In this document: positions 1 to 10,622 of the stretch, piece by piece
Numbering within the stretch: position 1 is the stretch's first letter
Layout: every line of letters starts with the position of its first letter
From: Beroe forskalii
Lineage: Eukaryota; Ctenophora; Nuda; Beroida; Beroidae
Direction of reading: 5' to 3'
Length of the DNA: 64,000 nt
Assembly (NCBI GenBank): GCA_011033025.1
Contig: WFMF01000289.1
Coordinates: 62,001-126,000 of the forward strand
The notes under the pieces: model-generated
Told to the model about the DNA's origin: nothing
What the model saw: the letters and a program-made list of their open reading frames with translations, nothing else
Databases searched by the model: none
Made by a program: the position numbers and the translations under genes

Positions 1-2
1 GT

Positions 3-119
3 AAGGATCTAATAACAACTGGTGCCAAAAAAGGAGTACACGAATTATCAAAAGGAAAGAAAAGGTCAGTTAAAGTTGTTCATCGTCCACATAAACGCCC
101 AAAATGGCAAAGTTTATAA
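3..119 (+). CDS. C-terminal fragment of a small basic Polinton protein
   Basis: An open frame enters from the left edge and ends with TAA at 117-119, overlapping the capsid start at 104 by 16 nt. The visible 38 residues are rich in lysine, arginine and histidine, including the run KGKKRSVKVVHRPHKRPKW. A short basic protein just before the capsid gene would suit a DNA-condensing core protein, as in adenovirus-like particles, but that is inference from charge and position. I do not recognise the family. Confidence 0.45.
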   Translation, partial: KDLITTGAKKGVHELSKGKKRSVKVVHRPHKRPKWQSL

Positions 120-1677
120 ATTCAAGTGAATCTATATCTAAATCACTACTTCTATGGTCGAAACGTCCAACTCAAGTTTCCATTGAAGAGACTTATGATA
201 TCAAGGTCTGGCCAATAACCAACATATTAAATGATGGACCCATTAATTTCAATATACCGCCTCAACCTAAGGGGATGATGAGTGATATTCACATATGCAC
301 TAAAGTTAGACTTAAAAAAGATGGTGAGAATATAACCATGAGGGAGAGTAAGGTATCAGTTACAAATAACTTTGCAAATAGTCTTTGGGGTCAAGTAGAT
401 ATACAAATTGATGATAGAATTGATATAACTCAAAGTATGAAAAATTGCTATGCTTATCAAACGTTTTTCAATCATGCATTGAACACTGAGAGTACACATA
501 GTGATTATCTTTTCTCCAATGAACTGTTCAAAATGGATGAAGGGACTACAAAAAGTACTGAAGAAGAGTCTCGTACGTTCTGGGGGTATAATAACAAAAT
601 TAATGTAGAGGAAACAATGGAGAAGACAGAAGAAATTAATAACACCCCTGAAAAAGTTAAAGCTACTCTAGATAATGTACAGGATGTGATGTGGGATTAT
701 GATAGGGATGATCTAGATAGTGCTATCAAAGAAATCCATACAGCTCTTGGACACACATCTGTAATGTCTTTAGGACGAGGTAAAATATATTGGTCCTTTT
801 TAAAAGATGGTTATCAACCTCTTGGGGATAATAAGGCTGCATCTGAAAGAGTACGGAAAATTAATAAAGGAGAAAGTGTAACTCTTTACTCTAAGCTCCA
901 ATGCCCACTTTTTAATACCTCTAAATGTCTTCCAACTGATATGAAAATAAGGATGAGTCTTACTAAAAATAATGACAGCTTTTACCTTCTTTGTGATGGT
1001 GATTATTCTGTTTTCATTGAGGATTGCTACCTTGAAGTTACATATTACAAACCTAGAGATAATATTCTACAACTCATAGAGAATCGTTTGCAAAAAGAAC
1101 CTGCACATTATGATATATCAAGACCTGAAATTATACTTAAACCTATAAGCAATGCTGGAAGAATTATACGATTAACTGATATATTTCATGATAAGATACC
1201 ACCATATGCATTCTTCTGTCTGCAAAAGAGTGGTGACTTTGAAGGAAATAGTAAAACAAACCCCTTTATATTCTTACCATTTAAAAAATTCCAATTCTTT
1301 ATCAATGGAACCCCTTACTTCAAAGATGCCCTGAAAGTAGATTCAGTGTCCCCATTTTATGGTACTGATCACCAATACAATGGATGTGGAGACTTTCTAC
1401 GACAACTATATAAAACACTTGGAAAAGATTTGAAGGGTAACTGCTTGATCAATAGTTCTAATTTTCATCTTAATTTCATGGTTGGGATGAGTTTTGGAGC
1501 TGATCTAGGTGTAGTCTTGCAGACGGACATTTAAATCTACAAGAAGAAGCCTCAACATATTTAGAGATTGATATGGGTATAAATAGAATACCAGATGACA
1601 TGGTATTGATTGTATATGCCCTATATGACAGACAAATTTTAATAGATGGATCTCGTAAAATACAGATTATTGAATGA
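104..1677 (+). pseudogene. Polinton major capsid protein (double jelly-roll), frameshifted near C-terminus
   Basis: The frame from ATG 104 runs 476 codons to TAA at 1532-1534. Two stretches match the known layout of Polinton/adintovirus double jelly-roll capsid proteins: an N-terminal region with GPINFNIPPQPKG followed by VTNNFANSLWGQVDI and a YAYQTFF segment, and a C-terminal region with a basic strand turn, then NAGRIIRLTDIFHDKIPPYA and NPFIFLPF. Coding character moves to another frame between about 1502 and 1534 and continues to TGA at 1675-1677, so the last ~50 residues (strand-rich, with DDMVLIVYALYDRQILIDG) lie out of frame. The simplest reading is a one-base loss near 1525. The true stop overlaps the protease start as ATGA. 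At 476 plus ~50 codons it is shorter than many family members. The product would be the main shell protein of a virus-like particle. Confidence 0.85.
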
Positions 1678-2132
1678 AAGCTCTAACTACCAAAAACATT
1701 AACAAGATATTAAAAAACAATGATGCAACAGAGAAATATTTTCTTGGGACATTTCCAGCATGTATTATACCATCTTCAAAAACACCCTACAGTTTCATAA
1801 CAAATACGGATGATCATAACAACGGTGGAGAACACTGGAATGCTTGGTTTGCTAATGGAGAAAAACTTACATTTTTTGATAGTTTTGGACGAAATCCAAT
1901 GGATGTTTCTTTCCCATTATATTATAAAGAAATAATCAATAAATTCAAACAAGTTGTTTTTACAGACTATAGAATTCAAGATATAAACAGTGTGACTTGT
2001 GGATATTTCTGTATACATTTTATTTACATATTATCTTATAAATTAGACTTTGATTTTTTCTTAAAAGAGTATTCTGATGATTTTTTGAAAAATGATGATG
2101 TAGCTGTAAAAATTTATAATTCACTTGCTTAA
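1674..2132 (+). CDS. Polinton maturation protease (adenain-like cysteine protease)
   Basis: A 152-residue protein of the adenovirus-protease type, which cleaves capsid precursors during maturation. The catalytic set can be placed by eye: His54 in GGEHWNAWF, Asp69 in TFFDSFGR (position of the acidic triad member), Gln102 in RIQDIN (oxyanion hole) and Cys109 in VTCGYFCIHF. Order and spacing match the adenain fold, and the length is near or slightly below the usual 150-210. The ATG is nested in the stop of the capsid frame (ATGA), which supports this start and the pairing of the two genes. No internal stop or frameshift is visible. Confidence 0.9.
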   Translation: MKALTTKNINKILKNNDATEKYFLGTFPACIIPSSKTPYSFITNTDDHNNGGEHWNAWFANGEKLTFFDSFGRNPMDVSFPLYYKEIINKFKQVVFTDYRIQDINSVTCGYFCIHFIYILSYKLDFDFFLKEYSDDFLKNDDVAVKIYNSLA

Positions 2133-2190
2133 ACTTTTGTTTCATTTGTCCCCCACCGACAAAATGGTACCACAGGAACACGACAAAAAT

Positions 2191-2263
2191 TAACCTCCAT
2201 TAGCCTCCATGGAGGCTGAGTGGAGCCTGAGTGGAGCCTGATTGGAGCCTAAGTGGAGGCTGC
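2191..2263 (+). repeat. Short reiterated GGAGCCTGA / CCTCCA block
   Basis: After a palindromic AGCCTCCATGGAGGCT core, the unit TGGAGCCTGAG recurs about four times (2220-2262) with small changes. It lies just past the Polinton protease. A comparable TAGCCCCCAT / GAGGGGCTA cluster occurs at 58958-59285. Confidence 0.65.
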
Positions 2264-2960
2264 CACTGTTTCACTATCATTGAAGAAGTGCCACTCACCA
2301 AGTCATTGAAGAAATTTCAGGGTATTGATCTAATTTTGTCGTCTGCTCAACAATAAAGATAATTGCTTATAAAGATTCTAGATAACCAACTGAGTAACAA
2401 AGACGATGACAAAGTTAAATCCTTTGGACCGTTGGTATGAAGGAGCCTATATTTCACAAATCATAATGTCCCATGATAACTGAGATTAGGCCAACATTGC
2501 ACATGATAATGGAATAGGTATTGATACTGTTCAGAAAACACCTTTGTATCTTCAAACAGCCTAAAGCTTCTGTTTCCACTGCTTCTACCAATTTCCCACA
2601 ACATACGACTGATCAGGATTCCCACATGAGTCATCTCACGTAGGTGTGGCATTCCGTCAGCTGTTTCACCATGTCATTGAAGGCCACTGTTTGATTTCAC
2701 TACTATATCACTGAAGAAGTGCCACTGTTTCACTATGTCATTGAAGAAATATGCCACTGTTTCACTACTATATCATTGAAGGCCACTGTTTGATTTCACC
2801 TTGTCATTGAAGAAATATGCCACTGTTTGATTTCACTATGTCATTGAAGAAATATGCCACTGTTTGATTTCACTACTATATCACTGAAGAAGTGCCACTG
2901 TTTAATTTCGCTATGTCATTGAAGAAATATGCCACTGTTTGATTTCACTACTACAGTATA
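2264..2960 (+). repeat. GCCACTGTTT...TCATTGAAGAA minisatellite
   Basis: Units containing GCCACTGTTTGATTTCACTA followed by TCATTGAAGAAATAT or TCACTGAAGAAGT recur head to tail from about 2660 to 2960, with single outliers at 2264-2330. Unit length varies around 37-47 bp. Between 2330 and 2655 the sequence is not repetitive and no gene is seen. Confidence 0.75.
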
Positions 2961-3184
2961 GGTATCATTTTACTGTACTCCGGAAATTAACATTCACCCA
3001 ATTTGATTTCTATCGACTCAAATTTATTCAAAGACAACTTAGGAAAGCTCCGTGTCTTTCCAACTAGAATTGAATCGTTTTTCCCTTAAAACTGCAAAAT
3101 TTGACTAGGGAAGACGCGAATTCACTCCCAGCCTAGCGAAAATGGCCTAATAACTTTACAGTGTGAGGGTTTGGATCATGACAT

Positions 3185-3263
3185 TGTCAGGATATATATT
3201 TTGGTATTTTGATAAATTATATATCCTTTATTTGATTGATATACTTTGAATCATTTATTTATT
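3185..3263 (+). repeat. 5' LTR of gypsy copy 1, left part
   Basis: Begins TGTCAGGATATATATTTTGG and matches the first 79 bp of the 209-bp LTRs at 30880 and 35522. The remainder continues at 4581. Confidence 0.93.
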
Positions 3264-3301
3264 TTCCGTCCTGGCAAGGACGGCAACCCCCTCACAGTAA
3301 G

Positions 3302-3351
<50 letters not shown>

Positions 3352-4580
3352 TGCGTTTGAAAATGGTGAAGGAAGCATCTGAGAGCTTTGAAACCTATCT
3401 TAAACGATTCCTCGTCAAATTTTACGTAGGAGTCGACCCCTCTCGAGTGAATGCGTATACCAAAATCTCGAGATATCCTCCCCTCGAACGTAACCTTGCC
3501 AGGACACTATACTAAAAAGAAATAGATGGGAATATTTATATACTTATATACTTACTTATATATAGCTGATAATTTTGGACCAAATTTGAATCGCTGAGAT
3601 CTCGAGAACCACAAATGGTAGAGCCTTGATCGAGGGCGGGTTTTTTTCAGCTAAGATGGGAAAATGTAATAGGCTATGTAGGAAGTTTCGCGGATCGATT
3701 TTTTTGCTGTTATGACGTCATCAAAATCGATAAAATCACGATTTTTAGCGAAAAACGTAATTTTGGACCACTTTGAAGCACTGTATCTGAAAAGTTTTCT
3801 ACCGCGTCATGTTTTCCCGACTTATGTAGCATCTAGACCTCGAGATTTAGCCAAAAAAGAAGTTTCATGGTGATTGGTGAAAAAATGAGGTCGTGGGGGG
3901 CCTCCAAAAATCGAGGATCTTTACTAGGCCAAAATATGGTGACTTTGAGCATCTATATCTCAGCTCACCAACATTGCTCCATCTTTTCCAGGCGAATCAA
4001 TGTTCTTTCTCAGTCAAATATCAAGGGTAAAAAGTTTCAAGTCTTCCCGATTTAAGGGGAAGGTGTGGTGGCCCCTCAAAAACGTAAATTTGAGCCGCGC
4101 GAAAAAGCCGAAAATTTGGCCAAGTCCAATTTCAGGCCGAATTCCATAAGTGCAGGGCTGTTGTGCTATACGATAGTGACTGAATCAACATTTTGATTCA
4201 CTTGGTACTCAAATAGAACCAGAAATGGCCCATGGAAATGAAGTGCACGTGAGTTCACGTGGACGTTTTGTAGAAATTAGGCAAATTTGAAATTTGAGTC
4301 TTAAGACCGAATTTTCGACTTGATTTGATTGAAACAAGTCACAATGCAATAGAGAAACATGATTCCAGGTCCATATAATGAATTTTGCACGTGAGTTCAC
4401 GCGGACGTTTTGTAGAAATTAGGGAAATTACTATTTCAACGATTTTAACCAATGATTTCTATTTCGAACACCTAATAACGTATGTTTAGATCGTAATAAC
4501 CTCAAACAATTAAAAAGCGGCGCCCCTGTGACTCTGTGAGGGGGTTGCTATGACGACCGCTTGCGGTTTTGTCTGTGGTT
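3264..4580. mobile_element. 1.3 kb non-autonomous repeat inserted in the gypsy LTR (family A, copy 1)
   Basis: Interrupts the LTR between TTATTTATT and GAGATTTGATCC. The outer parts carry an inverted match, GCAACCCCCTCACAG near 3284 against CTGTGAGGGGGTTGC near 4533. A 48-base poly-A run lies at 3302-3349. The body holds a TGACGTCATCAAAATCG segment (3714), GACCTCGAGATTTAGCC (3836) and two copies of the CACGTGAGTTCACG motif near 4245 and 4390. All of these recur in order at 57510-58480. No protein is recognisable. The poly-A could suggest retroposition, while the inverted ends favour a DNA element. Target duplication is unclear, at most TT. Confidence 0.75.
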
Positions 4581-4710
4581 GAGATTTGATCCGTAACTCA
4601 TATTCTAGGAAGTCTTGTGTACCAGATTATCCAGTTCTATATTGGTCTGATATTCTGTTGGAAATCATTTCATTTATATTCCAACTCTTGTGTATCATTC
4701 TGGCTTGACA
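4581..4710 (+). repeat. 5' LTR of gypsy copy 1, right part
   Basis: Continues the LTR to its TGGCTTGACA end, with one base difference from copy 2 (CTGTTGG against CTATTGG). With 3185-3263 it totals 209 bp, so the insertion removed nothing from the LTR. Confidence 0.93.
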
Positions 4711-4725
4711 TAAACTTCCTCAAAG

Positions 4726-5627
4726 ATGACTACAACAACAACAGTTACTCCTATTCCTCATCTTGCACCAGGCCAATCAGTGAAAGATTGGAGAAGACGG
4801 TTTCTTGCTGCAACTGCCACTCTGAAAGATGAAGAAAAGAAAAACATGTTGCCAGCATATGTTAACCGTACAAATGGAGAAGTTTTGATTGCTGAAGCAT
4901 GTTCAGGAAAAGCAAATCTTGGGAGGCACTGAAAGAACTTGAAAACCTCATTGATGGTGAAAAAAACAAGATGACAAGGGTTAACGAGTTTTGGGCAATC
5001 AAGCCAGATTCGTTGTCATATGCAGACTTGATGGGATTCTTCTTCACGCTAAATTATGAGGGCAAGTTGGCTGGAGTTAGTTTTGAAATGATCATGATTA
5101 AGTTTCTCAATGTCCTAAAAAATGGAGAAAAAATCTATGATGCTCACAAGGATAGTATAAAAGCAAACATGACGGAGGAAGAATTACTTCAACTGTTTGA
5201 AACTATCAAAGTTAAAATAATGAAGGCATCAAAGGAATCAAGTGTGACTATCAAAAAAGAAGCACAGGAGGATGGTGACCGTATATTCCTGGCTGACCAA
5301 GAAAACATCCCATCATGGGCCAATGAATTGAAAAATGAAGTTTGCAACCTCAAAGGAGCCCTGCAAGATGTTCAACTATATCACGAAAATATGGCTCCTG
5401 ATGACTCTCAATTCATGATCAATTCTGCTGGAAAGAGTAACAGTGGGAAGGGCAACAAACGTAAATGTTGGGTCTGTGACAAACCAGGGCACTTTGCTAG
5501 TGCATGTTATCATAGAAAATGTTTGAAATGCGGTAAGACAGGACATGTAGAAAGTCAATGTTATGCCAAGAAGCAATTCAACCCACAACTCTCTGGCAAT
5601 AGTTTTCCCACCTCAAATAACTTATGA
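4726..5627 (+). pseudogene. gag: Gypsy copy 1 gag, frameshifted
   Basis: Starts 15 bp after the LTR with MTTTTTVTPIPHLAPGQSVK. A one-base loss in a G run near 4918 breaks the frame; the rest continues open from about 4920. The C-terminal part has two CCHC zinc knuckles, CWVCDKPGHFASAC and CLKCGKTGHVESQC, the nucleic-acid-binding domain of retrotransposon nucleocapsid. Ends at TGA 5625-5627, followed directly by CTA, after which pol continues in the same frame. Confidence 0.9.
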
Positions 5628-6776
5628 CTATATGGACTTATCAAACATGACAATACTGCCAAAGAAGTTGAAATATTGTTTGATAGTGGGGCAGGGATAT
5701 CAGTCATGAGTGAAGAACTTTTTCCACATCTGAAGCACAAAAAACATCATAAAGTGCATGGAATTGGTGGTGCTGGATATGCAGGAGAAGCTGTGATGTG
5801 TGAAATCTCAGTCAGCTCTACATGGGAAACTAAGCACAGTGTCAAACCCATGGAAATACCAGGTAGGGAGAACTTGCTGATTTTGGGAAGAGATTTTCTC
5901 AAACAATATGGGTCAACAGAATTTGACTGGGATAACCAGAAAATAAGAATTGGTTCTGACTGGGTATTCATGGTGACTGATAATGTAGATGATGACATAT
6001 CAATGGTTGTAGAAAAATGTAAAATTGGGGAGAAGTTATCAGTTCATGAGCAAAACCAAGTGAAAATGTTGTTGCGAGAATTTTGTCAAGCCTTTGTGAA
6101 AAACAGCAAGGCACCTAAACTTTGTACAACTGAGGTGCATCGGATACTGAGCAAAGATAATAGTGTTGTCAAAGACAAGGTTAGAAGATTGCCCAACCTC
6201 TGGAAGGGCGAGATATCCCAGCAAATCGAGGAAATGCAGAAAAATGGTATTATAAGACCTTCAAAGTCTCCATTTAACAGCAATCCAGTTTTGGTGAACA
6301 AAAATGATGGTTCAAAACGCTTTGTGATAGATTTCAGAAATTTAAACAAAAATACCATTCAAGATTCCTACCCTCTTCCAGATGTTAATGATCTTATTGA
6401 TGTTTGTTTAGATTGTAACTATTTCACTCAGCTGGACCTGGCGTCTGGGTATTGGTGTATAGAGATAAATGAAGATGACAAAAAGAAAACAGCATTCAGT
6501 GTTCCTAATGGTAAGTTTGAGTTTAATAGAATGCCCTTTGGTTTAATCCAATGGGCAAGCTACCATGCAAAGAACTATTGATCAGGTTAAACATGAAATA
6601 TTACAGATTGCAAATGGGGTAGATGCTTATGTAGATAATATTTTCATTTTCTCCAAAACGTTTGAAGAGCATCTGAATACTTTGAAGATTGTTTTTGAAA
6701 CCATTGTCAAACATAATTTATCTCTTAAAGCTGAAAAGTGTGAAATTGGATTTGATGAACTAGACTTTCTTGGTTT
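5628..6776 (+). pseudogene. pol: Gypsy copy 1 pol, protease and first half of reverse transcriptase
   Basis: Open immediately downstream of the gag UGA. The aspartic protease has the active site FDSGAGISVMS and the flap-side LILGRDFL. The RT begins with the RFVIDFRNLNKNT and LDLASGYWCIEI motifs. A one-base gain near 6549 shifts the frame after MPFGLI. The YVDN box (6630-6641) and the region up to LDFLGF follow in the other frame until the 3.8 kb insert begins at 6777. YVDN stands where YXDD is expected; copy 2 has the same. The rest of pol resumes at 10623. Confidence 0.9.
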
Positions 6777-6978
6777 CGCTTAGGGCCATGAAATTCTAGG
6801 GCCATTTTGCGATTTTGGATATGTTGATGGCCCTAAATGGCCCTACATTTTACTTCAAATATCTGTCCGTAGATATGATTTGAAGTATTTGTACGACGGT
6901 TTTTCATCCACATATGGCTGTGTGTGTGATAAAATTAGGATTTCACTACTGTCAAGCAGATTTTAATGAAATTAAATG

Positions 6979-8702
6979 ATCCCATGTTTAATCCCTACTG
7001 ATCCCATCCGGTGAATCCCTACTGCTCCCGTGGTTAATCCCTACTGATCCCCATTGGTTAATCCCTACTCCTCCCATGGTTAATCCTTTGTGATCCCCTG
7101 GTTAATCCCTACTCCTCCCACGGTTAATCCTTTGTGATCCCCTGGTTAATCCCTACTGATCCCACGGTTAGTCCCTACTGATCCCATGGCTAATCCCAAC
7201 TGATCCTAGATGGTTAATCCTTACTGATCCCATGGTTAATCCCTACTGATCCGGCCTGGTTAATCCCTACCGATCCCCTGGCCCTGGTTAATCCCTACTA
7301 ATCCCACAGTTAATCCCTACTGATCCCCTGGTTAATCCCTACTGATCTTCTGGTTAATCCTTTGTGATCCCCTGGTTAATCCCTACTGATCCCACGGTTA
7401 GTCCCTACTGATCCCATGGCTAATCCCAACTGATCCTAGATGGTTAATCCTTACTGATCCCATGGTTAATCCCTACTGATCCCCTGGGTAATCCCTACCG
7501 ATTCCATGGTTAATATCTACTGATCCAATGGCTTATCCCTACTGATAAAATTGTTAATCCCTACTGATCTCCTGGTTAATCCCTAGTGATCCCCTGGGTA
7601 ATCCCTACCGATTCCATGGTTAATATCTACTGATCCAATGGCTTATCCCTACTGATAAAATTGTTAATCCCTACGGATCCCCAGGTTAATCCCTACTGAT
7701 CCCATGGTAAATCCTTTACTGATCCCATAGTAAATCCCTACCGATTCAATTGCTAATCAATCCCTACTGATCTCCTGGTTAATCCCTACTGATCCCAAGC
7801 CCAAGGTTAATCCCTGCTGATCCCATGGTTAATCCCTACTGATCCCATGGTTAATACCTACTTATCCCATGGTTAATCCCTAGTACTCACCCCATGGTGA
7901 ATCCCTACTGCTGCCATTGTAATCCCTACTGATCCCCTGGTAAATCCCTACTGATCCCAAGGTCAATCCCTACTGATCCCATGGTTAATAATATCTGCTG
8001 AGCTCCAATGGTTAATACTTAGTGATCCCATGGTTAATCCCTGCTGATACAATGGTTCATTCCTAATGATCCCATGGTTGATCCCTAATGATCCTATGGT
8101 AAATCCCTCCTGACCCCTGCAAACCCTACTGACCCCATGGTTAAACCCTACTTATCCCGTGGTGAATCTCAACTGGTTAATCCTATGTGATCCCCTAGTT
8201 AATCCCTACTGGTCCCATGATTAATAATCCCTACTGATCCAATCCTCTGGTTAATCCCTACTGCTCCAATGGTTAATCCTAAGTGATCTCCTGGTTAATC
8301 CCTACTGATCCCATGATTTATCCATACTGACCCATGGTTAATCCCTGATGATCCCCTGGTTGATGCATATTCACTACTGATCCCGTGGTTAATCCCTGTA
8401 CTGATCCCATGGTTGATCCCTAATGATCCTATGGTAAATCCCTACTGATCCCCTGGTAAGACCCTACTGACCCCATTGTTAATCCCTATTTATCCCATGG
8501 TTAATCCCTAGTACTGATCCCATGGTGAATCCCAACTGCTCCCATGGTTAATCCTTAGTGATCCAGGATCCTTTGGTTATAGTTAATCCCTACTGGCCCC
8601 ACTGTCCCAGGGTTAATCCCTACTGACCCGATGGTTAATCCCTACTGATCCCATAGATAATCCCTACTGATCCCGTGGTTTAATCCCAACGGATTCCATG
8701 GT
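6979..8702 (+). repeat. 22-bp minisatellite GGTTAATCCCTACTGATCCC(AT)
   Basis: About 75-80 degenerate units of a 22-bp consensus run through this interval and resume at 9903-10010 after a MITE insertion. Longer blocks are also duplicated: the series beginning GGTTAATCCTTTGTGATCCC near 7123 recurs near 7352, and a five-unit (~111 bp) block near 7481 recurs near 7592, so higher-order units exist. No coding potential. Confidence 0.92.
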
Positions 8703-8705
8703 TAA

Positions 8706-9899
8706 GGGATCGTTCACATATTACGTAATCAGCCGAGGGGGGAGGGGGTTTTCAAATGATTACGTTTGATTACGGAGGGGGGGGGGGGGTTTGGCTCATG
8801 ATTACGTAATCAAAATATCTAAATTTTAATGAAAATTTCCAGGATTTTCGAAAATTTAATAAATTTTCATGAAAATTTAACAAATTTTCACAAAAATTTC
8901 AAGCATTTTCACGAAAATTTAACAAATTTTTATAAAAATTTCAAGCATTTTCATGAAAATTTTTCGAATTTTCGTGAAATTTATTTACGGCTTTTCATAA
9001 TATTTTAAAGAATTTTCATGAAAATTTAAAGGATTCCCGAATTTTTATTTCTATATTGGGCAACATAGTCATAGTTTGTAGTTCTCCCCATATAGGAGGG
9101 ATGATCTACATTTGTGGAAGTCTTCCGAATCTTTTCAGTGCCTCTTTGTGTATAACTATTTGCTGCTCTGCGGTTGATCAGAGGCCTTCCTTTCCTTTGG
9201 TTCTAGAGTTGATGCCAGAGCAAGTCTTTGCATATGCCTGCAGCTTCATAATCCATAAATCAATCTTTTTGAGTTTTTGATGAAAGTGTACAAAGCTGCA
9301 GTTGTCTGTAAAATGTCTGTTGCCAGACTCTGATCTAGCACTTATAAGGGATAGTGACTCTGATCTGGATCTTGGTCTCTGTCGGCTTTGGTGGCAGTTG
9401 AGCAGGACAAAGATAGGTACTGAGCTTCATTTTGTCGGTTTTGAAGGAGATTGAGGTGGGACCAAGACGTGGGTTTCCAGCTCTTTAGTGGAACTGGGAG
9501 TTTTTGGTGTAGGAGAGGAGAAGGATGATGAGGCAGAGGAGAATGAATACGAAATATCAATGGAAGAGTAAAGGAGGAGGAGTCCATCTTGCTGTCAGAG
9601 GAGTTGTCGTACTCGTAGGCAGGATCTTTGTAGGAAAAATAAGCTTTGAATGTCATCTTCAGGTCCATGATGTTGATGGTTCAAGAATTGAAACACACGA
9701 TACTGTTCTAATTTTTTGATGGATGATATAGTTCTTGGTGATGCTGAAAAGTCTGGAGAGGGGGGGGGTTGGGCCATGATTACGTAATATTTTCCCCAAA
9801 AGAGGGGGGGTTTGGCCATGATTACGTTTGATTACGGAGGGGGGGGGGGGGGGGGTAAAAAATGCCCAAAAATTGATTACGTAATATGTGAACGGTCCC
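8706..9899. mobile_element. Harbinger-like MITE (TAA target duplication)
   Basis: Inserted in the 22-bp minisatellite. The flanks are TAA at 8703-8705 and TAA at 9900-9902; removing the element restores CCATGGTTAATCCCTACTG. The ends are inverted repeats, GGGATCGTTCACATATTACG on the left and the complement of CGTAATATGTGAACGGTCCC on the right. Inside each end are long G runs around ATGATTACGTTTGATTACGG. 8815-9030 is built from AAATTTTCATGAAAATTT-type short palindromes. Three-base TWA targets and GGG ends suit PIF/Harbinger. The interior (9050-9730) has no recognisable transposase; weak open frames there are unconvincing. Confidence 0.82.
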
Positions 9900-10010
9900 T
9901 AATCCCTACTGCTCCCTTGGATAATCCTTAGTGGTTAATCCCTACTGATCCCCTAGATAATCCCTACTGATCCCATGGTTGATCCCCTACTAACCCCTGG
10001 TTAGTCTCAA

Positions 10011-10622
10011 ATACCCCTTGGGAATCCCTGCCATAGGTACTGAAATACTGCTCCCTACTTGTCTACTTATAACTATTGCCCCCAGTTAATCCCTTGAACT
10101 ACTGAACCTCCGGTGAATGACCATTCAGAGCCGATGTTACTGATGTTAGTGAAGTAAAGCAGTAATGGGGTCAGTAAACCAACATTAGGCGTTCACAAGG
10201 GGCTGATAGGGGTCTTCCAGGACGTCAGTTAAGGGTCACCAGGGGTTCACTAACTCACTAAAGCGTTAGTAAGTGGTTATTAAATAAAGTTAGAGATTCA
10301 CCATCCATAGGGGTCCCGAGTCAAGGGGTTTTACGAGAGGGTCAAAAGTATCAAAATTAAGAGTGGATCACCAGTAGGCAATTGGCCACCACAAATCAGC
10401 CGAGGGTTGGTACTTAGTAGGATTTCATAGGAGATGAACATGACGTGGTCAAATGAGGGGGGTTATTTGGGGTTACTAACCCCGTATGGGGTAAGTAGGA
10501 GGTCGGTTGAGTTTCACCAGTGGCTCAGTAGGATAATTTCCCACAGGGATCTCGCGATGTTCCACCGAAGGGCATGATCTTGAGGCCAAATTCCAAAAGA
10601 ACAGATGAAGGACAAAATAAGG
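10011..10622. other. Non-repetitive remainder of the pol insert
   Basis: About 610 bp between the last minisatellite unit and the resumption of pol. The motifs GGGGTTCACTAAC and GTTAGTAAGTGGTTA hint at very diverged repeat units. No gene, RNA or transposon end is recognised. Confidence 0.5.

Larger units (their letters stand above)
1..2140 (+). mobile_element. Polinton/Maverick (adintovirus-like) terminal segment
   Basis: Three consecutive plus-strand frames have the gene content and tight packing of a Polinton: a small basic C-terminal fragment, a double jelly-roll major capsid protein and an adenain-type cysteine protease, overlapping each other by 16 and 4 nt. The rest of the element (polymerase, integrase, ATPase) would lie to the left, outside the window. 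No terminal inverted repeat was recognised on the right; coding similarity stops at 2132 and simple repeats begin near 2190. The capsid frameshift makes this copy defective as read. Element type is inferred from family knowledge of the two recognised proteins. Confidence 0.85.
6777..10622. other. 3.8 kb insert in gypsy copy 1 pol
   Basis: Bounded by comparison with copy 2: shared sequence stops after GACTTTCTTGGTTT and resumes at GAAATTGATTGACTTTCC. About 45 bp of pol at the junction are absent, so it is not a clean transposition with target duplication. It holds GGGCCAT/ATGGCCCT motifs at 6783-6845, a 22-bp minisatellite, a Harbinger-like MITE and a 600-bp non-repetitive part. No terminal repeats of the whole insert were found. 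Deletion plus fill-in, or tandem-array expansion after a rearrangement, would fit. Confidence 0.8.

Noticed and set aside
2461-2652. 63-codon minus frame
   Set aside because: No motif, and lies in non-coding sequence between minisatellite blocks.
3246-3515. 89-codon frame with a poly-lysine run
   Set aside because: The lysines come from the 48-base poly-A tract; the frame crosses an LTR/insert junction.
9342-9668. 108-codon minus frame inside the Harbinger-like MITE, and an overlapping plus frame
   Set aside because: No recognisable transposase or DNA-binding motif; composition is Ser/Pro-rich by chance.
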